Assembly: GCA_947493005.1 (NCBI GenBank)
Contig: CANLOY010000001.1
Location: 310,001 to 374,000, forward strand
Source of the DNA: an uncultured Roseivirga sp.
GTDB lineage: Bacteria > Bacteroidota > Bacteroidia > Cytophagales > Cyclobacteriaceae
Direction: 5' to 3'
DNA: 64,000 nucleotides
Shown: positions 44,083-54,226 of the stretch, in pieces
Numbering within the stretch: the first letter of the stretch is position 1
How the letters are laid out: the number at the start of each line of letters is the position of its first letter
The notes under the pieces: model-generated
The model's database searches: none
Seen by the model: only the letters and a program-made list of their open reading frames with translations
Told to the model about the DNA's origin: nothing
Made by a program: the position numbers and the translations under genes

Positions 44083-47000
44083 TTAAAAATAAGTAAACCT
44101 AATACTGTTCTTTGTTCCCCATAAAACTCTGTTAATTCTAACGCGCCCATTACGTGAACGCCTAGTTCCTATCCCTTTCCTTTTTAGTTTGTTAACAATT
44201 ATATTTCTAATGATTCTGGACCTTGAGTTTAAAACAGTACCGTATGTTTTGCTATTTTCTAGAACAGGTTTCTGACTTGCATTCAATGCTTCAGTTCCTA
44301 TATCTATTATTACTCCGAGATTTGGGTCGTTAATCAAGTTGTTGACTATTTTTTTAATTTCCTCATCCAAATCTTCTATGGCACTCGAAGAAAGCCAACT
44401 ATCTGTACCCCCTTCAAAAATTGTATCATCATAATCTGAAAATGTACCAATCAATGGGTTTGGTTTTTCTTCTGGTTCTTCCTCTGGCTCTTCATAAGGA
44501 GGATCGGATGGAGGTGAAGGGGGTTCAGGTCTAGGTTTCAGAGTTGGTACCTGACTCAATGGAGGTCTGAAAGAAATCGGCTCCAAAGGCCTTAATCCGC
44601 CAGGATGAACCTTTTTTGGCTTTCTCATAACTACATTTGCTCCTTTGCTTTTTCTATGATTTCTCAGTTGGGCAATCCTGAGTAGCCTCCTTGTCTTGGC
44701 TTTGTAACTAGTACCTGGTCTTCTGTTTCTCCTCTCTTTTCTAGCGGCTCGACAGTTTCTTCTTCCTCCTCTTGTACTTCTATCAAAACTATCACAAGGA
44801 GCTAAACCAAGCGGATCATTTAAAGAAACTGGGTTATTAAAACCAAATTGATATGAATTTATACCTGGCATTAGTTCGGTTAGAGGGTCTATCTGCATAA
44901 ACCTTCCTAATACTGGATCATAACCTCTAAAAAGAGTTTCATAAGTGTTAAAATCAAAATCAGTATTGAATTCAACACCTCCATTAAATTTGAACTGATT
45001 TTGCTTCTCTAGTGGCGCAATGCTAGACAAAGCGTCAATATTCATCCCAAAAGGATAGTAATGGTCTTCCTGTAGAATACCACCACTTTTATGGGTGATC
45101 TCCAATTCATCGAAATAAACATTGAAATTGACATTGCCTTCATTGGATACATAAACATAAAGGAATCCTGATTGTTCAATGGCTATATCGTTCATCTGTA
45201 ATAGCCTATGATTACCTTCAATCGTTCCCTGGTCTACTCTTACAAAGCCTGCATCAACAACTCCAAAGTCTCCATTGAAGAGGATATAGTTTAGGTAAGC
45301 CTTGATATCTGAATTACTAGTAGTGTTGGAAGAAGGTACTGCCTCTGCCAAATTGTTTTCAAAACCACTTTGAATCGCTTGTTCGCTTTCAGTACCTGAG
45401 GCATTCCCTCCAAAGGCGTTTCCAATCAGAGTGGCAAATGCCAAATCTGCAATAGGGCTATTATTTCCCGGAGTACCAGAATAATAAGCATATACCTCTA
45501 AGTCTACTTTGTCACCCGCAGTAACTTCCAGCATTTTACCAGGCCCCAACCTTCTGTTGGCATCGCTGCCATTGAGCCTCACTACTTCATTGCCAGTAAC
45601 GTTGGCATCACTACCCGTTTTATTGGCTGCCGTGCTTACTTCTCTTAGGCTACCAATGTTGAGAAAATAGTTTTCTTCATCAGTAGACAACTCATTCTCC
45701 ATTGTAGCCCTGTAAGTAGTTTCAGGCTTATCAGCAGAGAAGGTTATTCTCGTATTACCCAAATGGTCTTTCAGGTAGTAATCGTACACAAAATCACCAG
45801 TTGCTTTACGCCTTACTCTACCTTCGGCATGAGCAAATTGCTGCAATACACCATTTTCATAAATAAAACCTCCTACATATTCGGTGATGGTTATGCCATC
45901 ATTGCCATGTACTATCTTAGCTAGTTTAGTGCCTGCAGCATCATAAACATAGCTAATGGTTCTGTTATTGGTAAAAGTGATGGTTTCCGGAAGATTGAGA
46001 TGATTGTAGGTAATGGCTGTGATGTCTTTATTGGCATCACTAATCATATTACCATTTTCATCATAGGCATAATCATCACTTCCTGTATTACCATCTTTGA
46101 AACCTTCAGTAACATTTCCATTGTCTGTCACCGCCATTAACTGATTACCGGCATAAGCATAGGTAAGGTCATCCATAGCGGTAGAAGTATTGGTATGAAA
46201 TCTTTCCAGACTTTCTATGTTACCATTCAGGTCGTAGGATAGATTTTCTACTTCAAACTCGGCTTTATCAATCCATGATGTACCGCTTTTTCTTTGCCAG
46301 TAATCTGCAGCCGTGAGCCTATTCATGCGGTCATAATCAAAAACATAAGCATCTCGCTGAATATTCCCAGCACTATAGTTACTCCATGAAATCAAACTAA
46401 TGTTACCATTGTACATTCCTGTATTACCCAAATTGGTGCTTTTATCATAGATCAGTTTCATACCGAAATAATCTCCCTCCCCATCATTTAATACGGGCTT
46501 ATTGATAAATGTTAACCAACCTCGAATGTTATATTGATAATCAACGGATTGCTCAAAGTTGAGCCCATTATCGGCAGAATGGAGTCTTTTATCAATTAAC
46601 TCTCCCAGTTCATTATACTCATTATCCACCAGGATTATTTTCGGATCGCCACCCACTTTGTGAGAAGCTTGTAAAAGCCTACTCGCATGGTCGTAAGTAA
46701 ACTCTTCTACTACTACAATGTCACTACCAGGTGTACCGTCATCATGAAAGGTTTTTGTTTCCTTCACTCGCCCTGAGAAATCGTATTTGAAAGAAACCCT
46801 ATCAATACCTCCCAATCTGTTTTCTGTCTGTATCTGAATAACCCGATAACGATCATCATAGTAATTAATACTCTTCAGCCATACATTCGATCCATCCAGT
46901 AGTTTGGTTTGAGTTCCTACTACCTGGCCTTTTACATCATGATTATAAATATCCTCTACTTCTCCGCCTACACCAAAATCATCAACAAAAGTAAAATTGA

Positions 47001-50000
47001 AATCTGTCGGAAAATTTTTGTAGTCATCATAGTAAGTGGCTGTTTCATAAAGATCCGCATTGTTATTGTTAGGTATAGCACCTCTGGTATAGCCCAGAAT
47101 GTTACCACTTGCCTTACTGATCTTTTCGTAAACCTCATAATTGGGTAGCAGGCCATCCAACGCAACCTGGTTGCTAGCAGCACTTTCAAAGGCAAATGCA
47201 TTTGTAAGTATTCCTGTCAATACAATCCTTCCCAAAGAATCATATTTACTAAAACTTACAGTAATATCTCCATTGTCGGTTCTCTGAACAACATCTTGTG
47301 TGGCAATTACACGATCTATTCGGTCATACAGAAGGTAAACCCAACCTGCACCAGGCACTTTCTTTTCAGACATTCTATTATAATGGTCGTACTTGTACTG
47401 AAAAGCCCATTTATCAAGTAGTTCTTCACTTAACTGATAAGGAACAACTTTAGTATCCGGGCTTATCACAACATCAGGCGAAAAAGTGACTTTTGCACCT
47501 CTGAAGTACATGTATGATCCTCCACTGTAGTTTGCATTAGTAACTACCAGATCTTGCTTGACCAAAGTATATCCTGTTGGTGCTACGTCTGTTTCAATAT
47601 TTTGAACAGCTTCCGGAGGAAGGACAACTTTCAGGTTACCTCTATCATCATAGATATAATAGGTTTCCGCCCAAGGAGTTGCTACAATACCGGTTGCCAC
47701 ACGTTTCAAGACTACCTGGCCTGATTTATTGGTGAACTCGATTACCTCATTCTGATCTTCATCAAAAGATGATGTTTTAAAGAGTGTAGCAGGATCATAG
47801 AACCCGTTGTTTGAAGCATAAGTAGCACTGTTATCTTTTACTTTAAAAGATTGAACTTCATCGGCAAGAGTATTTGTGGAATAATTTGATCTGACCACAT
47901 GATCGGTAGTACTACCCTCAACTGGTTGCCAAACCGATCCTGGTGCTCCTTGCTTCAAGGCCCTATTGAGCGGAGATGGCTCAAGAATACTTAATGCAAA
48001 CGGACTTGTATCATGCGCTACCTTTGATGCACTCTGATAAAACTGATACTGTGGACTATTCACATAATCAGCCTCATTTACACCTATAGGGTTTGGTTGA
48101 AAGATTCCACAACCATTAGACACATAAGGCAAATACTGCTTTGTTTGTCTACCCAATTCATCATATACAAATGGCTGTACAATATGCCCCTTTTGAGGAG
48201 ATGCCTCGAGTGACACATTTTGCCAAGGACGCCCAAGACCATCAAGGTACTGAACGCTAACACTTCTTTCACCTATAGAAAGCCCTTCAATATGACTTTC
48301 TTCTGTTTTACCTTCCGCGAGAATACTGGTTGAAACAACGTAGTTGTAGTTTCCCAGACTTAAGGTGTTACTTCCTGTAATCAGGGCTGCATCACTAGTA
48401 CTACTCAGCCCATTGGCTGCAGTTACGAGTACTGTATAACTACCTGTTTCAGTAGCCACATAAGTACTTCCTGTACCTACTGTAACCCCATCCTTTTTCC
48501 ATACATAGCTACTATAGGTGGTAGCTACTGACAAGGTAACCTCTTCTCCTAATTTGCAAAACACATGGCTACCTGGTACTATTTCAGGGTCGACAATGGT
48601 ATAAACCAAAACTCCCTTGCTTGGTCCCCAGCAGCCATTACTCTTAAGTCCTCTGATATAATATGTACCATCAGCTGTTACTGTATAGGTGGTGTTAGAA
48701 TTTGAAGTTTCTGTTCCATTTGCATTAGTACCCTGCCAATACCAGGTAACTCCTGAAGGAGGAGCAGTTCTGGTAAGTGTGGCTGTACCATCACCTTGAG
48801 TTATACTTGGTGTTGCAGGAGCAGCCGGACCCGTGGTAATACTATAAGTCACTGTTCTGGCAGGACCCCAGCAAAGTGTACTGTTGTTTCGCGCTCTTAA
48901 GTAATAAGTATTACCGCTGGTCAATGTAATTGAAGCATTATCCGTGCTACTATTCGCCACCGTTCCATTAGAAGTGCTCTGCCAGTAATAGGTGATTCCA
49001 GAAGGAGGGGTGGCTCTTGTCAATACCGTATTATCACAATTGTTTGCCTCTGTTGGTGCAGGCGGCATTGACGGCACAGCATTAACACTATACGTAATGG
49101 TTCTTGCTGGCCCCCAACACTGTGTAGTATTGTGTCGAGCTCTTAGAAAATAGGTAGTACCGCTAGTTAAAGTTACTGTAGCATTGTCAGTTGTGCTATT
49201 CGCTACAGTCCCACTTGCACTACTCTGCCAGTAATAAGTAACCCCAGAAGGTGGGTTGGATCTTGTCAAAACAGTATTACCACAATTATTGGCTTCTGTT
49301 GGAGCCGGTGGCATTGCTGGAATAGCATTGATAGTATAATTAATAGTTATTGCCGGCCCCCAACATTGAGTTGCCTCTTTATACGTCCTTAGATAATAAG
49401 GGCCAGCAATAGTTCTTGTCAGTGATATTTCACTCTTATTCATGAGCATACCACTTGCACTACTCTGCCAATAATACTTAAATCCAGCGGGAGGAGTAGC
49501 CCTGGTCAATACCGTATTACCACAATTATTAGTAATTGTAGGCTGCGGTGGCGGTAAAATGGCAGATACTGCAGACACAACTTTTACTACAGCAGTACCC
49601 CAGCACCCATTATTACTTAGTGGCCTCAAAAACACACTCCCTGTGGTTTTGGTGGTCGTTGGTGACGAGTCATTAGTAGAGGTTCCTGTTGCAGAAGTTT
49701 GCCAATACCAAACAACTCCCGATGGTGGGTTGCCCCGAGTTATGATATTGGTTCCACAACCTTCCGTTACCGTGGGAACAGGAGGTGTTGCAGGAATAGC
49801 TTTTACTGTATAGTTTATCGTTCTGGCTGGACCCCAGCACTGTGTAGTATTGTTTCGAGCTCTTAGATAATAGGTAGTACCGCTGGTTAAAGTTACTGTA
49901 GCATTGTCAGTTGTGCTATTCGCTACAGTCCCACTTGCACTACTCTGCCAATAATAAGTAACTCCAGAAGGTGGGTTTGACCTTGTTAAAACAGTATTAC

Positions 50001-51003
50001 CGCAATTATTGGCTTCTGTTGGAGTTGGAGGCATAGCAGGCAAACTGTTTACCACAACTGTTTTAGTAGCATAAGGTGCACCACAAAAGCCTGATGAAGG
50101 TATTGCAGTAGCAGTAATTGTAGCCGTGCCCACGAAATTTGCTATCCAATTGATCCTCCCGTTTACATCAAATGTTCCGGCATTTGAGGGAGAGACTTCC
50201 CAGGTAAAACCAGAAGCGTTGGTTGCAGAAGCATTGAAAGTACTGAACCCTCCTGCCATACAACGACTGCTTATTCCTGTAAGACTTACTGCCCCGATCT
50301 CCTGATCAACGGGTACATAAACACTTGAGAATCCATTACTCCAAACTTCCAAAACGCTATCATAAGCCCTTAAGTAATAAGTACCCGTAGTGGTTACCGC
50401 ATAGTCGCTTGTAGCATTGTTGGACGTACTTGTACCATTAGGACTTGTCCCTTGCCAATACCAGGCAATATTGCCGCTACTTGGAGCACCTGGAGCATTA
50501 ATTGATGCTCCACCGCATGATGAGCTTATAATTTGTGGGGTAGCAGGAGTAGAAAGCGGAGTATACAGCGTAATGGACTTACTAACGATATGCTCCTGTG
50601 TTAGACTACTATCCAATATTTTTGCCCTCAAGCTCCCAACGGACCCAGTAGTACCCCAGGTAATCGTTATCGAATTGGCTGTTGTAGAAACAATTGTCCC
50701 ATTTAAAATCCGATCCCATGTGACACTAGCCACATCTGGTCCTACCGCAGTGTAAGTATGAGTAGAACCAAACTCAGCATTCGGAAGTCCCTGACTTGTA
50801 ACATCATAACTTTGTGCATTAAGTTTAAATGACGAGAATACGATTAGCGCCATGAACATTACCATGTTACTGAATCTGATATTCAGTAAATTCATTATAG
50901 AAATTGGCTTGAAAAATGACTTTAACGAGGTGATAGAAACTATTTCTCTTCCTCTATGGAGCAGCTCTGCCCCTCTAAATTGAGTGGTATTTATCTGCTT
51001 CAT
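44083..51003 (-). CDS. Giant secreted Rhs protein with Ig-like repeats and variable C-terminal tail
   Basis: This 2306-aa Rhs protein starts one base after the previous stop with AAAGGA eight bases ahead. A second ATG at 50895 would place the signal peptide (MVMFMALIVFSSFKLNAQ) at the very N-terminus. Order: two to three Ig-like domains and seven ~80-aa modules (PPSGVTYYWQ...CWGPAR), a further Ig-like domain near 810-880, a DUF6443-like entry (VQYLDGLGRPWQNVSLEA), YD repeats, and the Rhs core (DHLGNTR, YYPFGM, RGYDPVLGRFMQIDPL, ending NDPLGL near 2067). A 239-aa tail follows: Arg-rich, then Pro/Glu-rich, then a domain resembling OmpA C-terminal folds. The tail is the presumed effector; no immunity gene is seen beside it. 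Confidence 0.93.
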   Translation of the reverse strand: MKQINTTQFRGAELLHRGREIVSITSLKSFFKPISIMNLLNIRFSNMVMFMALIVFSSFKLNAQSYDVTSQGLPNAEFGSTHTYTAVGPDVASVTWDRILNGTIVSTTANSITITWGTTGSVGSLRAKILDSSLTQEHIVSKSITLYTPLSTPATPQIISSSCGGASINAPGAPSSGNIAWYWQGTSPNGTSTSNNATSDYAVTTTGTYYLRAYDSVLEVWSNGFSSVYVPVDQEIGAVSLTGISSRCMAGGFSTFNASATNASGFTWEVSPSNAGTFDVNGRINWIANFVGTATITATAIPSSGFCGAPYATKTVVVNSLPAMPPTPTEANNCGNTVLTRSNPPSGVTYYWQSSASGTVANSTTDNATVTLTSGTTYYLRARNNTTQCWGPARTINYTVKAIPATPPVPTVTEGCGTNIITRGNPPSGVVWYWQTSATGTSTNDSSPTTTKTTGSVFLRPLSNNGCWGTAVVKVVSAVSAILPPPQPTITNNCGNTVLTRATPPAGFKYYWQSSASGMLMNKSEISLTRTIAGPYYLRTYKEATQCWGPAITINYTINAIPAMPPAPTEANNCGNTVLTRSNPPSGVTYYWQSSASGTVANSTTDNATVTLTSGTTYFLRARHNTTQCWGPARTITYSVNAVPSMPPAPTEANNCDNTVLTRATPPSGITYYWQSTSNGTVANSSTDNASITLTSGNTYYLRARNNSTLCWGPARTVTYSITTGPAAPATPSITQGDGTATLTRTAPPSGVTWYWQGTNANGTETSNSNTTYTVTADGTYYIRGLKSNGCWGPSKGVLVYTIVDPEIVPGSHVFCKLGEEVTLSVATTYSSYVWKKDGVTVGTGSTYVATETGSYTVLVTAANGLSSTSDAALITGSNTLSLGNYNYVVSTSILAEGKTEESHIEGLSIGERSVSVQYLDGLGRPWQNVSLEASPQKGHIVQPFVYDELGRQTKQYLPYVSNGCGIFQPNPIGVNEADYVNSPQYQFYQSASKVAHDTSPFALSILEPSPLNRALKQGAPGSVWQPVEGSTTDHVVRSNYSTNTLADEVQSFKVKDNSATYASNNGFYDPATLFKTSSFDEDQNEVIEFTNKSGQVVLKRVATGIVATPWAETYYIYDDRGNLKVVLPPEAVQNIETDVAPTGYTLVKQDLVVTNANYSGGSYMYFRGAKVTFSPDVVISPDTKVVPYQLSEELLDKWAFQYKYDHYNRMSEKKVPGAGWVYLLYDRIDRVIATQDVVQRTDNGDITVSFSKYDSLGRIVLTGILTNAFAFESAASNQVALDGLLPNYEVYEKISKASGNILGYTRGAIPNNNNADLYETATYYDDYKNFPTDFNFTFVDDFGVGGEVEDIYNHDVKGQVVGTQTKLLDGSNVWLKSINYYDDRYRVIQIQTENRLGGIDRVSFKYDFSGRVKETKTFHDDGTPGSDIVVVEEFTYDHASRLLQASHKVGGDPKIILVDNEYNELGELIDKRLHSADNGLNFEQSVDYQYNIRGWLTFINKPVLNDGEGDYFGMKLIYDKSTNLGNTGMYNGNISLISWSNYSAGNIQRDAYVFDYDRMNRLTAADYWQRKSGTSWIDKAEFEVENLSYDLNGNIESLERFHTNTSTAMDDLTYAYAGNQLMAVTDNGNVTEGFKDGNTGSDDYAYDENGNMISDANKDITAITYNHLNLPETITFTNNRTISYVYDAAGTKLAKIVHGNDGITITEYVGGFIYENGVLQQFAHAEGRVRRKATGDFVYDYYLKDHLGNTRITFSADKPETTYRATMENELSTDEENYFLNIGSLREVSTAANKTGSDANVTGNEVVRLNGSDANRRLGPGKMLEVTAGDKVDLEVYAYYSGTPGNNSPIADLAFATLIGNAFGGNASGTESEQAIQSGFENNLAEAVPSSNTTSNSDIKAYLNYILFNGDFGVVDAGFVRVDQGTIEGNHRLLQMNDIAIEQSGFLYVYVSNEGNVNFNVYFDELEITHKSGGILQEDHYYPFGMNIDALSSIAPLEKQNQFKFNGGVEFNTDFDFNTYETLFRGYDPVLGRFMQIDPLTELMPGINSYQFGFNNPVSLNDPLGLAPCDSFDRSTRGGRRNCRAARKERRNRRPGTSYKAKTRRLLRIAQLRNHRKSKGANVVMRKPKKVHPGGLRPLEPISFRPPLSQVPTLKPRPEPPSPPSDPPYEEPEEEPEEKPNPLIGTFSDYDDTIFEGGTDSWLSSSAIEDLDEEIKKIVNNLINDPNLGVIIDIGTEALNASQKPVLENSKTYGTVLNSRSRIIRNIIVNKLKRKGIGTRRSRNGRVRINRVLWGTKNSIRFTYF

Positions 51004-51004
51004 C

Positions 51005-54000
51005 TTATTGTCCTTTGTAATGATACTTGTACGTCTGAATGATGTTCCCCTTATGGTCTAGTACTTTCACAAGCCTATTAAAGGCATCATAGAAATACTT
51101 AGTAGTAAGGCCGTTGGGATCAGTCATTGAGGTAATTCCGACTCCTCTTTTATAAGTGTATGTGGTTATCAGAGCTCCTTTGAATACAACATTGCCATTT
51201 GCATCCTTCCTGAGTTTTTCCAATTCATCAATTAACTCCTGGTCAGTAGCTGGATTGTCCAGGGTGGCTTGAGTAATCTTACTTGCAGGATCTACCCCCC
51301 CAAGATATCCAACAATTTCGGCTACAGGTAGACTACCTCCATAGCCCCAGAGGTAACGCTTCTCTTGACCCAATGCATCTCCACCTCCATGCCCTTGAGG
51401 GTAATTTTCAGATACATCTAATAGATTACCAGCATAGCTATATCTCTTTATCAACCTATAGGTACCTTCATCAAGATTAAGTGTAGAAATATTAACTGGC
51501 AGTTTACCATTATAAGTCACCTGATTACCTCCAATTAATACATTATTCTTCCTCCGTTCGGATCGAAGAATTCGTGTCGGAAAATTGGAATCTCTTAAGT
51601 ATTCTTCTCTGAAAACTTCTCCCTGGCTACTCTGCCACTCCTTGGAATCATACATATAATAAGGTCTGTAAGCCCCTTCGGCTTCCGGGTATCCAAACTT
51701 TGAAGAACTTACTACAGTGCCTTCATCAAAAAACTGTTGTTCAATGGTCTCGCTTAAGTAGTGCCATGAAGGTTTCAATTCGTAGTAATTAGGTATATAA
51801 TCTGTAGCCGTGGGTGAGGTATAGCAGAAAAAAGTATTCATTTGAGCAAAAGCCATTGAGAAAACTTTCTCCCCTTCATATTGCTCTTCCGTATATATGT
51901 TTTCTGTTTGACTTACCGGGCTTAACCTTGTCGGGTTCGTTATATCTGATACATACTTATAGACGGTTTGCTTTAACAACTTACCATTCTTGTGACCCAA
52001 GTCAACCGTAGGTATAAATGGGGCACCAACGTTATGAGCTGGCACTTCATTGATGAATTCCGAAACAGTTGCTCCATTCGGATATTCATCACCTCTAATA
52101 GTAGTCACCTCATCTCCAGCATACTCCAACACCCTGGAATAGCCAATATGACTTCCATGATAAAAGGTAGATGGTAGCTGGCTGACACTTCTGACACTTA
52201 TTGAATTCACAGTAGCTCCCGGGCTACATCCCTGTTGATTTCCCCCTTCAAGGGTTCCAGTAGTATTTGATGTTACATCTCCTCCATGAATTAATGGTGC
52301 AAATAATTTCCCACTGGATTCTGATGACCCCTCTTGTGTGTATACATATGACTTTTTTAGTGTATTACCTGTTTCCGAATCAAGTGTAACAATTCTTTTC
52401 ACCCTTAAACCTCCAGCAATAGCCGTAGAAGGTTCAGTCTGTTCATATTCAATTTTAACACTGGTTGTAGAAGTGTTACTACTGGAAGCCCTTAGACGAT
52501 AAGTACCTGCAACCAGTACGTTACGGTTTCCTTCAATATTCCCTAATGGCTCCACCTGATAATTGTTCCCAACTAATTTCAACAGCTGAGCCCCGGCAGC
52601 ACCATTGTCCGTCCAGGTAACGTGAGTATCATGACTAACAATAAATGGATCTGTAGTTTGAACATCAGTCTCTGTCGCACTTCCGGTTGCTGATATTTCA
52701 TGAATATATGTCTTAACATGGTCAGCTTCATAATAGCTGTTCAACTCATACTCAAAAGTGGTATTTCCTCCAGTCGGATAAGTGATTTTCTGTAATGTAC
52801 CAATACGCGCATTCAAAAGTACAGGGTCACGATTCACCGTAGATGCCTGATTAACATGATACTCTTCTCTTTTGAATGATGGAATTATAAATGCTCCATT
52901 ACTAGCCCCATTATAGAGTCCCCAAAAATCCTGACTATTACTGTCTAATGCAGGAAAGTTAACATCATCGAAATAGGTAAATGTCTGTCCAGGAAGTGAC
53001 TTAGACTCGTCAGCATTCTCCTGATTAACACTTAAAAGCTTAAGTTTTTTGTCCGTACCAAAATAGCCATGATGAAGTTTGTGGAATGAAACATCTGTAT
53101 TTCCATGCCTTACTTCAATACGCTGCAGATGGTGACTACCAGGAAGATCCAGTCTATCAACCATTTCATTAACAATGAACTTAACTTCAATACCATTAGA
53201 AGTATGTATTCTTGACAGTCTTTGTGTTTTGGTTTCAAGTGTGTTTGTACAAGTATTATTGTTCACTGGACCAGAACCACTTACTTTGAAGTTTCCTGTA
53301 ACAGAAGTTTTCATACTATACAGAATATCTTCAGTTACATATTCAAAACGAATCCACTCTCCATTTAAACTGATCTCCTCTAAAAGCCAGGCACTCTGAT
53401 GACCAAAGTCAGGTTCTGGGTTTTCCGGTTGTGAGGTACCACAGCCTCCATAAGTTTTTGTACTTTCAGCTTTGGAGTATTTGTATTGCGTACCATCTGG
53501 GCCCTGAATAATCCAGACGTAACTTGTTGAGCTAGGCACATAACCAGCCATGGGCATTGACGGGCCATCAAATGGATGTTCAATGAATTTTGTATCATCC
53601 TTTGTAAACCTCATGATTTCACCTGTTCTACTGAAAACAAATTTCCCTGAACCTCCTGGGTAGCTGAAATTGTATAGGTCGGGCTGAGTGTCCAACCAGC
53701 CAGTCGCCAAGGAATCCGGAGTACTGACTGGTTCAGATGGTGTAGTTAGAATATTTGAAGGTGCATCATTAGCGGTTAACCAACTAATATTTATTCGACC
53801 ATCTGCTTGAAACAGTTTATTATTGAAAAAGTAGCCCTTCTTACCTTTTGTTGAAGTACTAAGGCCAGGCAAAAATTCATCTGGCAACCCTCTTACACTT
53901 CTATTCACGGTGCCCCCTGCACTCAAAGACCAACCTGCTCCAACCCATGAAGCATACTCTTCCACCTTAAGACCAGATGCATGGTAGTTCAAGCTAATCG

Positions 54001-54220
54001 GTAAGCTTAACTGTTGCATTTGAATGTTATAAATAGGTACCGAAATACTAGGCACACCTGTATATTGACTTACTGGTACTTCAATGTACTTATTCAGTGC
54101 AGACACATTTGGAGATGGAGGTATCACATTCAAATCCGATGGCAGGTCTTGACTTTTAACCCAAAAGACACTGCAAACCCCTGCCACTAACATGGCCACG
54201 ATTCTATTTCTAATCATCAT
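51005..54220 (-). CDS. Secreted YD-repeat shell-like protein, partner of the Rhs protein
   Basis: This 1071-aa protein has a signal peptide (MLVAGVCSVFWVKSQ). The N-terminal region (PSISVPIYNI, LSLPISLNYHASGLKVEEYASWVGAGW as two blocks) is the SpvB/Tc-B-like opening common to Bacteroidota Rhs loci. The middle is beta-rich (QKITYPTGGNTTFEYELN). The C-terminus has YD-type repeats (TTKYFYDAFNRLVKVLDHKGN) and stops without an Rhs core or toxin. One base separates it from the Rhs gene. The family suggests that the two polypeptides together build a cocoon, like the B and C parts of Tc toxins; that is inference. Confidence 0.8.
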   Translation of the reverse strand: MMIRNRIVAMLVAGVCSVFWVKSQDLPSDLNVIPPSPNVSALNKYIEVPVSQYTGVPSISVPIYNIQMQQLSLPISLNYHASGLKVEEYASWVGAGWSLSAGGTVNRSVRGLPDEFLPGLSTSTKGKKGYFFNNKLFQADGRINISWLTANDAPSNILTTPSEPVSTPDSLATGWLDTQPDLYNFSYPGGSGKFVFSRTGEIMRFTKDDTKFIEHPFDGPSMPMAGYVPSSTSYVWIIQGPDGTQYKYSKAESTKTYGGCGTSQPENPEPDFGHQSAWLLEEISLNGEWIRFEYVTEDILYSMKTSVTGNFKVSGSGPVNNNTCTNTLETKTQRLSRIHTSNGIEVKFIVNEMVDRLDLPGSHHLQRIEVRHGNTDVSFHKLHHGYFGTDKKLKLLSVNQENADESKSLPGQTFTYFDDVNFPALDSNSQDFWGLYNGASNGAFIIPSFKREEYHVNQASTVNRDPVLLNARIGTLQKITYPTGGNTTFEYELNSYYEADHVKTYIHEISATGSATETDVQTTDPFIVSHDTHVTWTDNGAAGAQLLKLVGNNYQVEPLGNIEGNRNVLVAGTYRLRASSSNTSTTSVKIEYEQTEPSTAIAGGLRVKRIVTLDSETGNTLKKSYVYTQEGSSESSGKLFAPLIHGGDVTSNTTGTLEGGNQQGCSPGATVNSISVRSVSQLPSTFYHGSHIGYSRVLEYAGDEVTTIRGDEYPNGATVSEFINEVPAHNVGAPFIPTVDLGHKNGKLLKQTVYKYVSDITNPTRLSPVSQTENIYTEEQYEGEKVFSMAFAQMNTFFCYTSPTATDYIPNYYELKPSWHYLSETIEQQFFDEGTVVSSSKFGYPEAEGAYRPYYMYDSKEWQSSQGEVFREEYLRDSNFPTRILRSERRKNNVLIGGNQVTYNGKLPVNISTLNLDEGTYRLIKRYSYAGNLLDVSENYPQGHGGGDALGQEKRYLWGYGGSLPVAEIVGYLGGVDPASKITQATLDNPATDQELIDELEKLRKDANGNVVFKGALITTYTYKRGVGITSMTDPNGLTTKYFYDAFNRLVKVLDHKGNIIQTYKYHYKGQ

Positions 54221-54226
54221 CTGTTA

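Noticed and set aside
50417-50755. Rightward frames inside the Rhs gene region
   Set aside because: They are antisense to the repeated Ig-like modules and have low-complexity composition typical of shadow frames.
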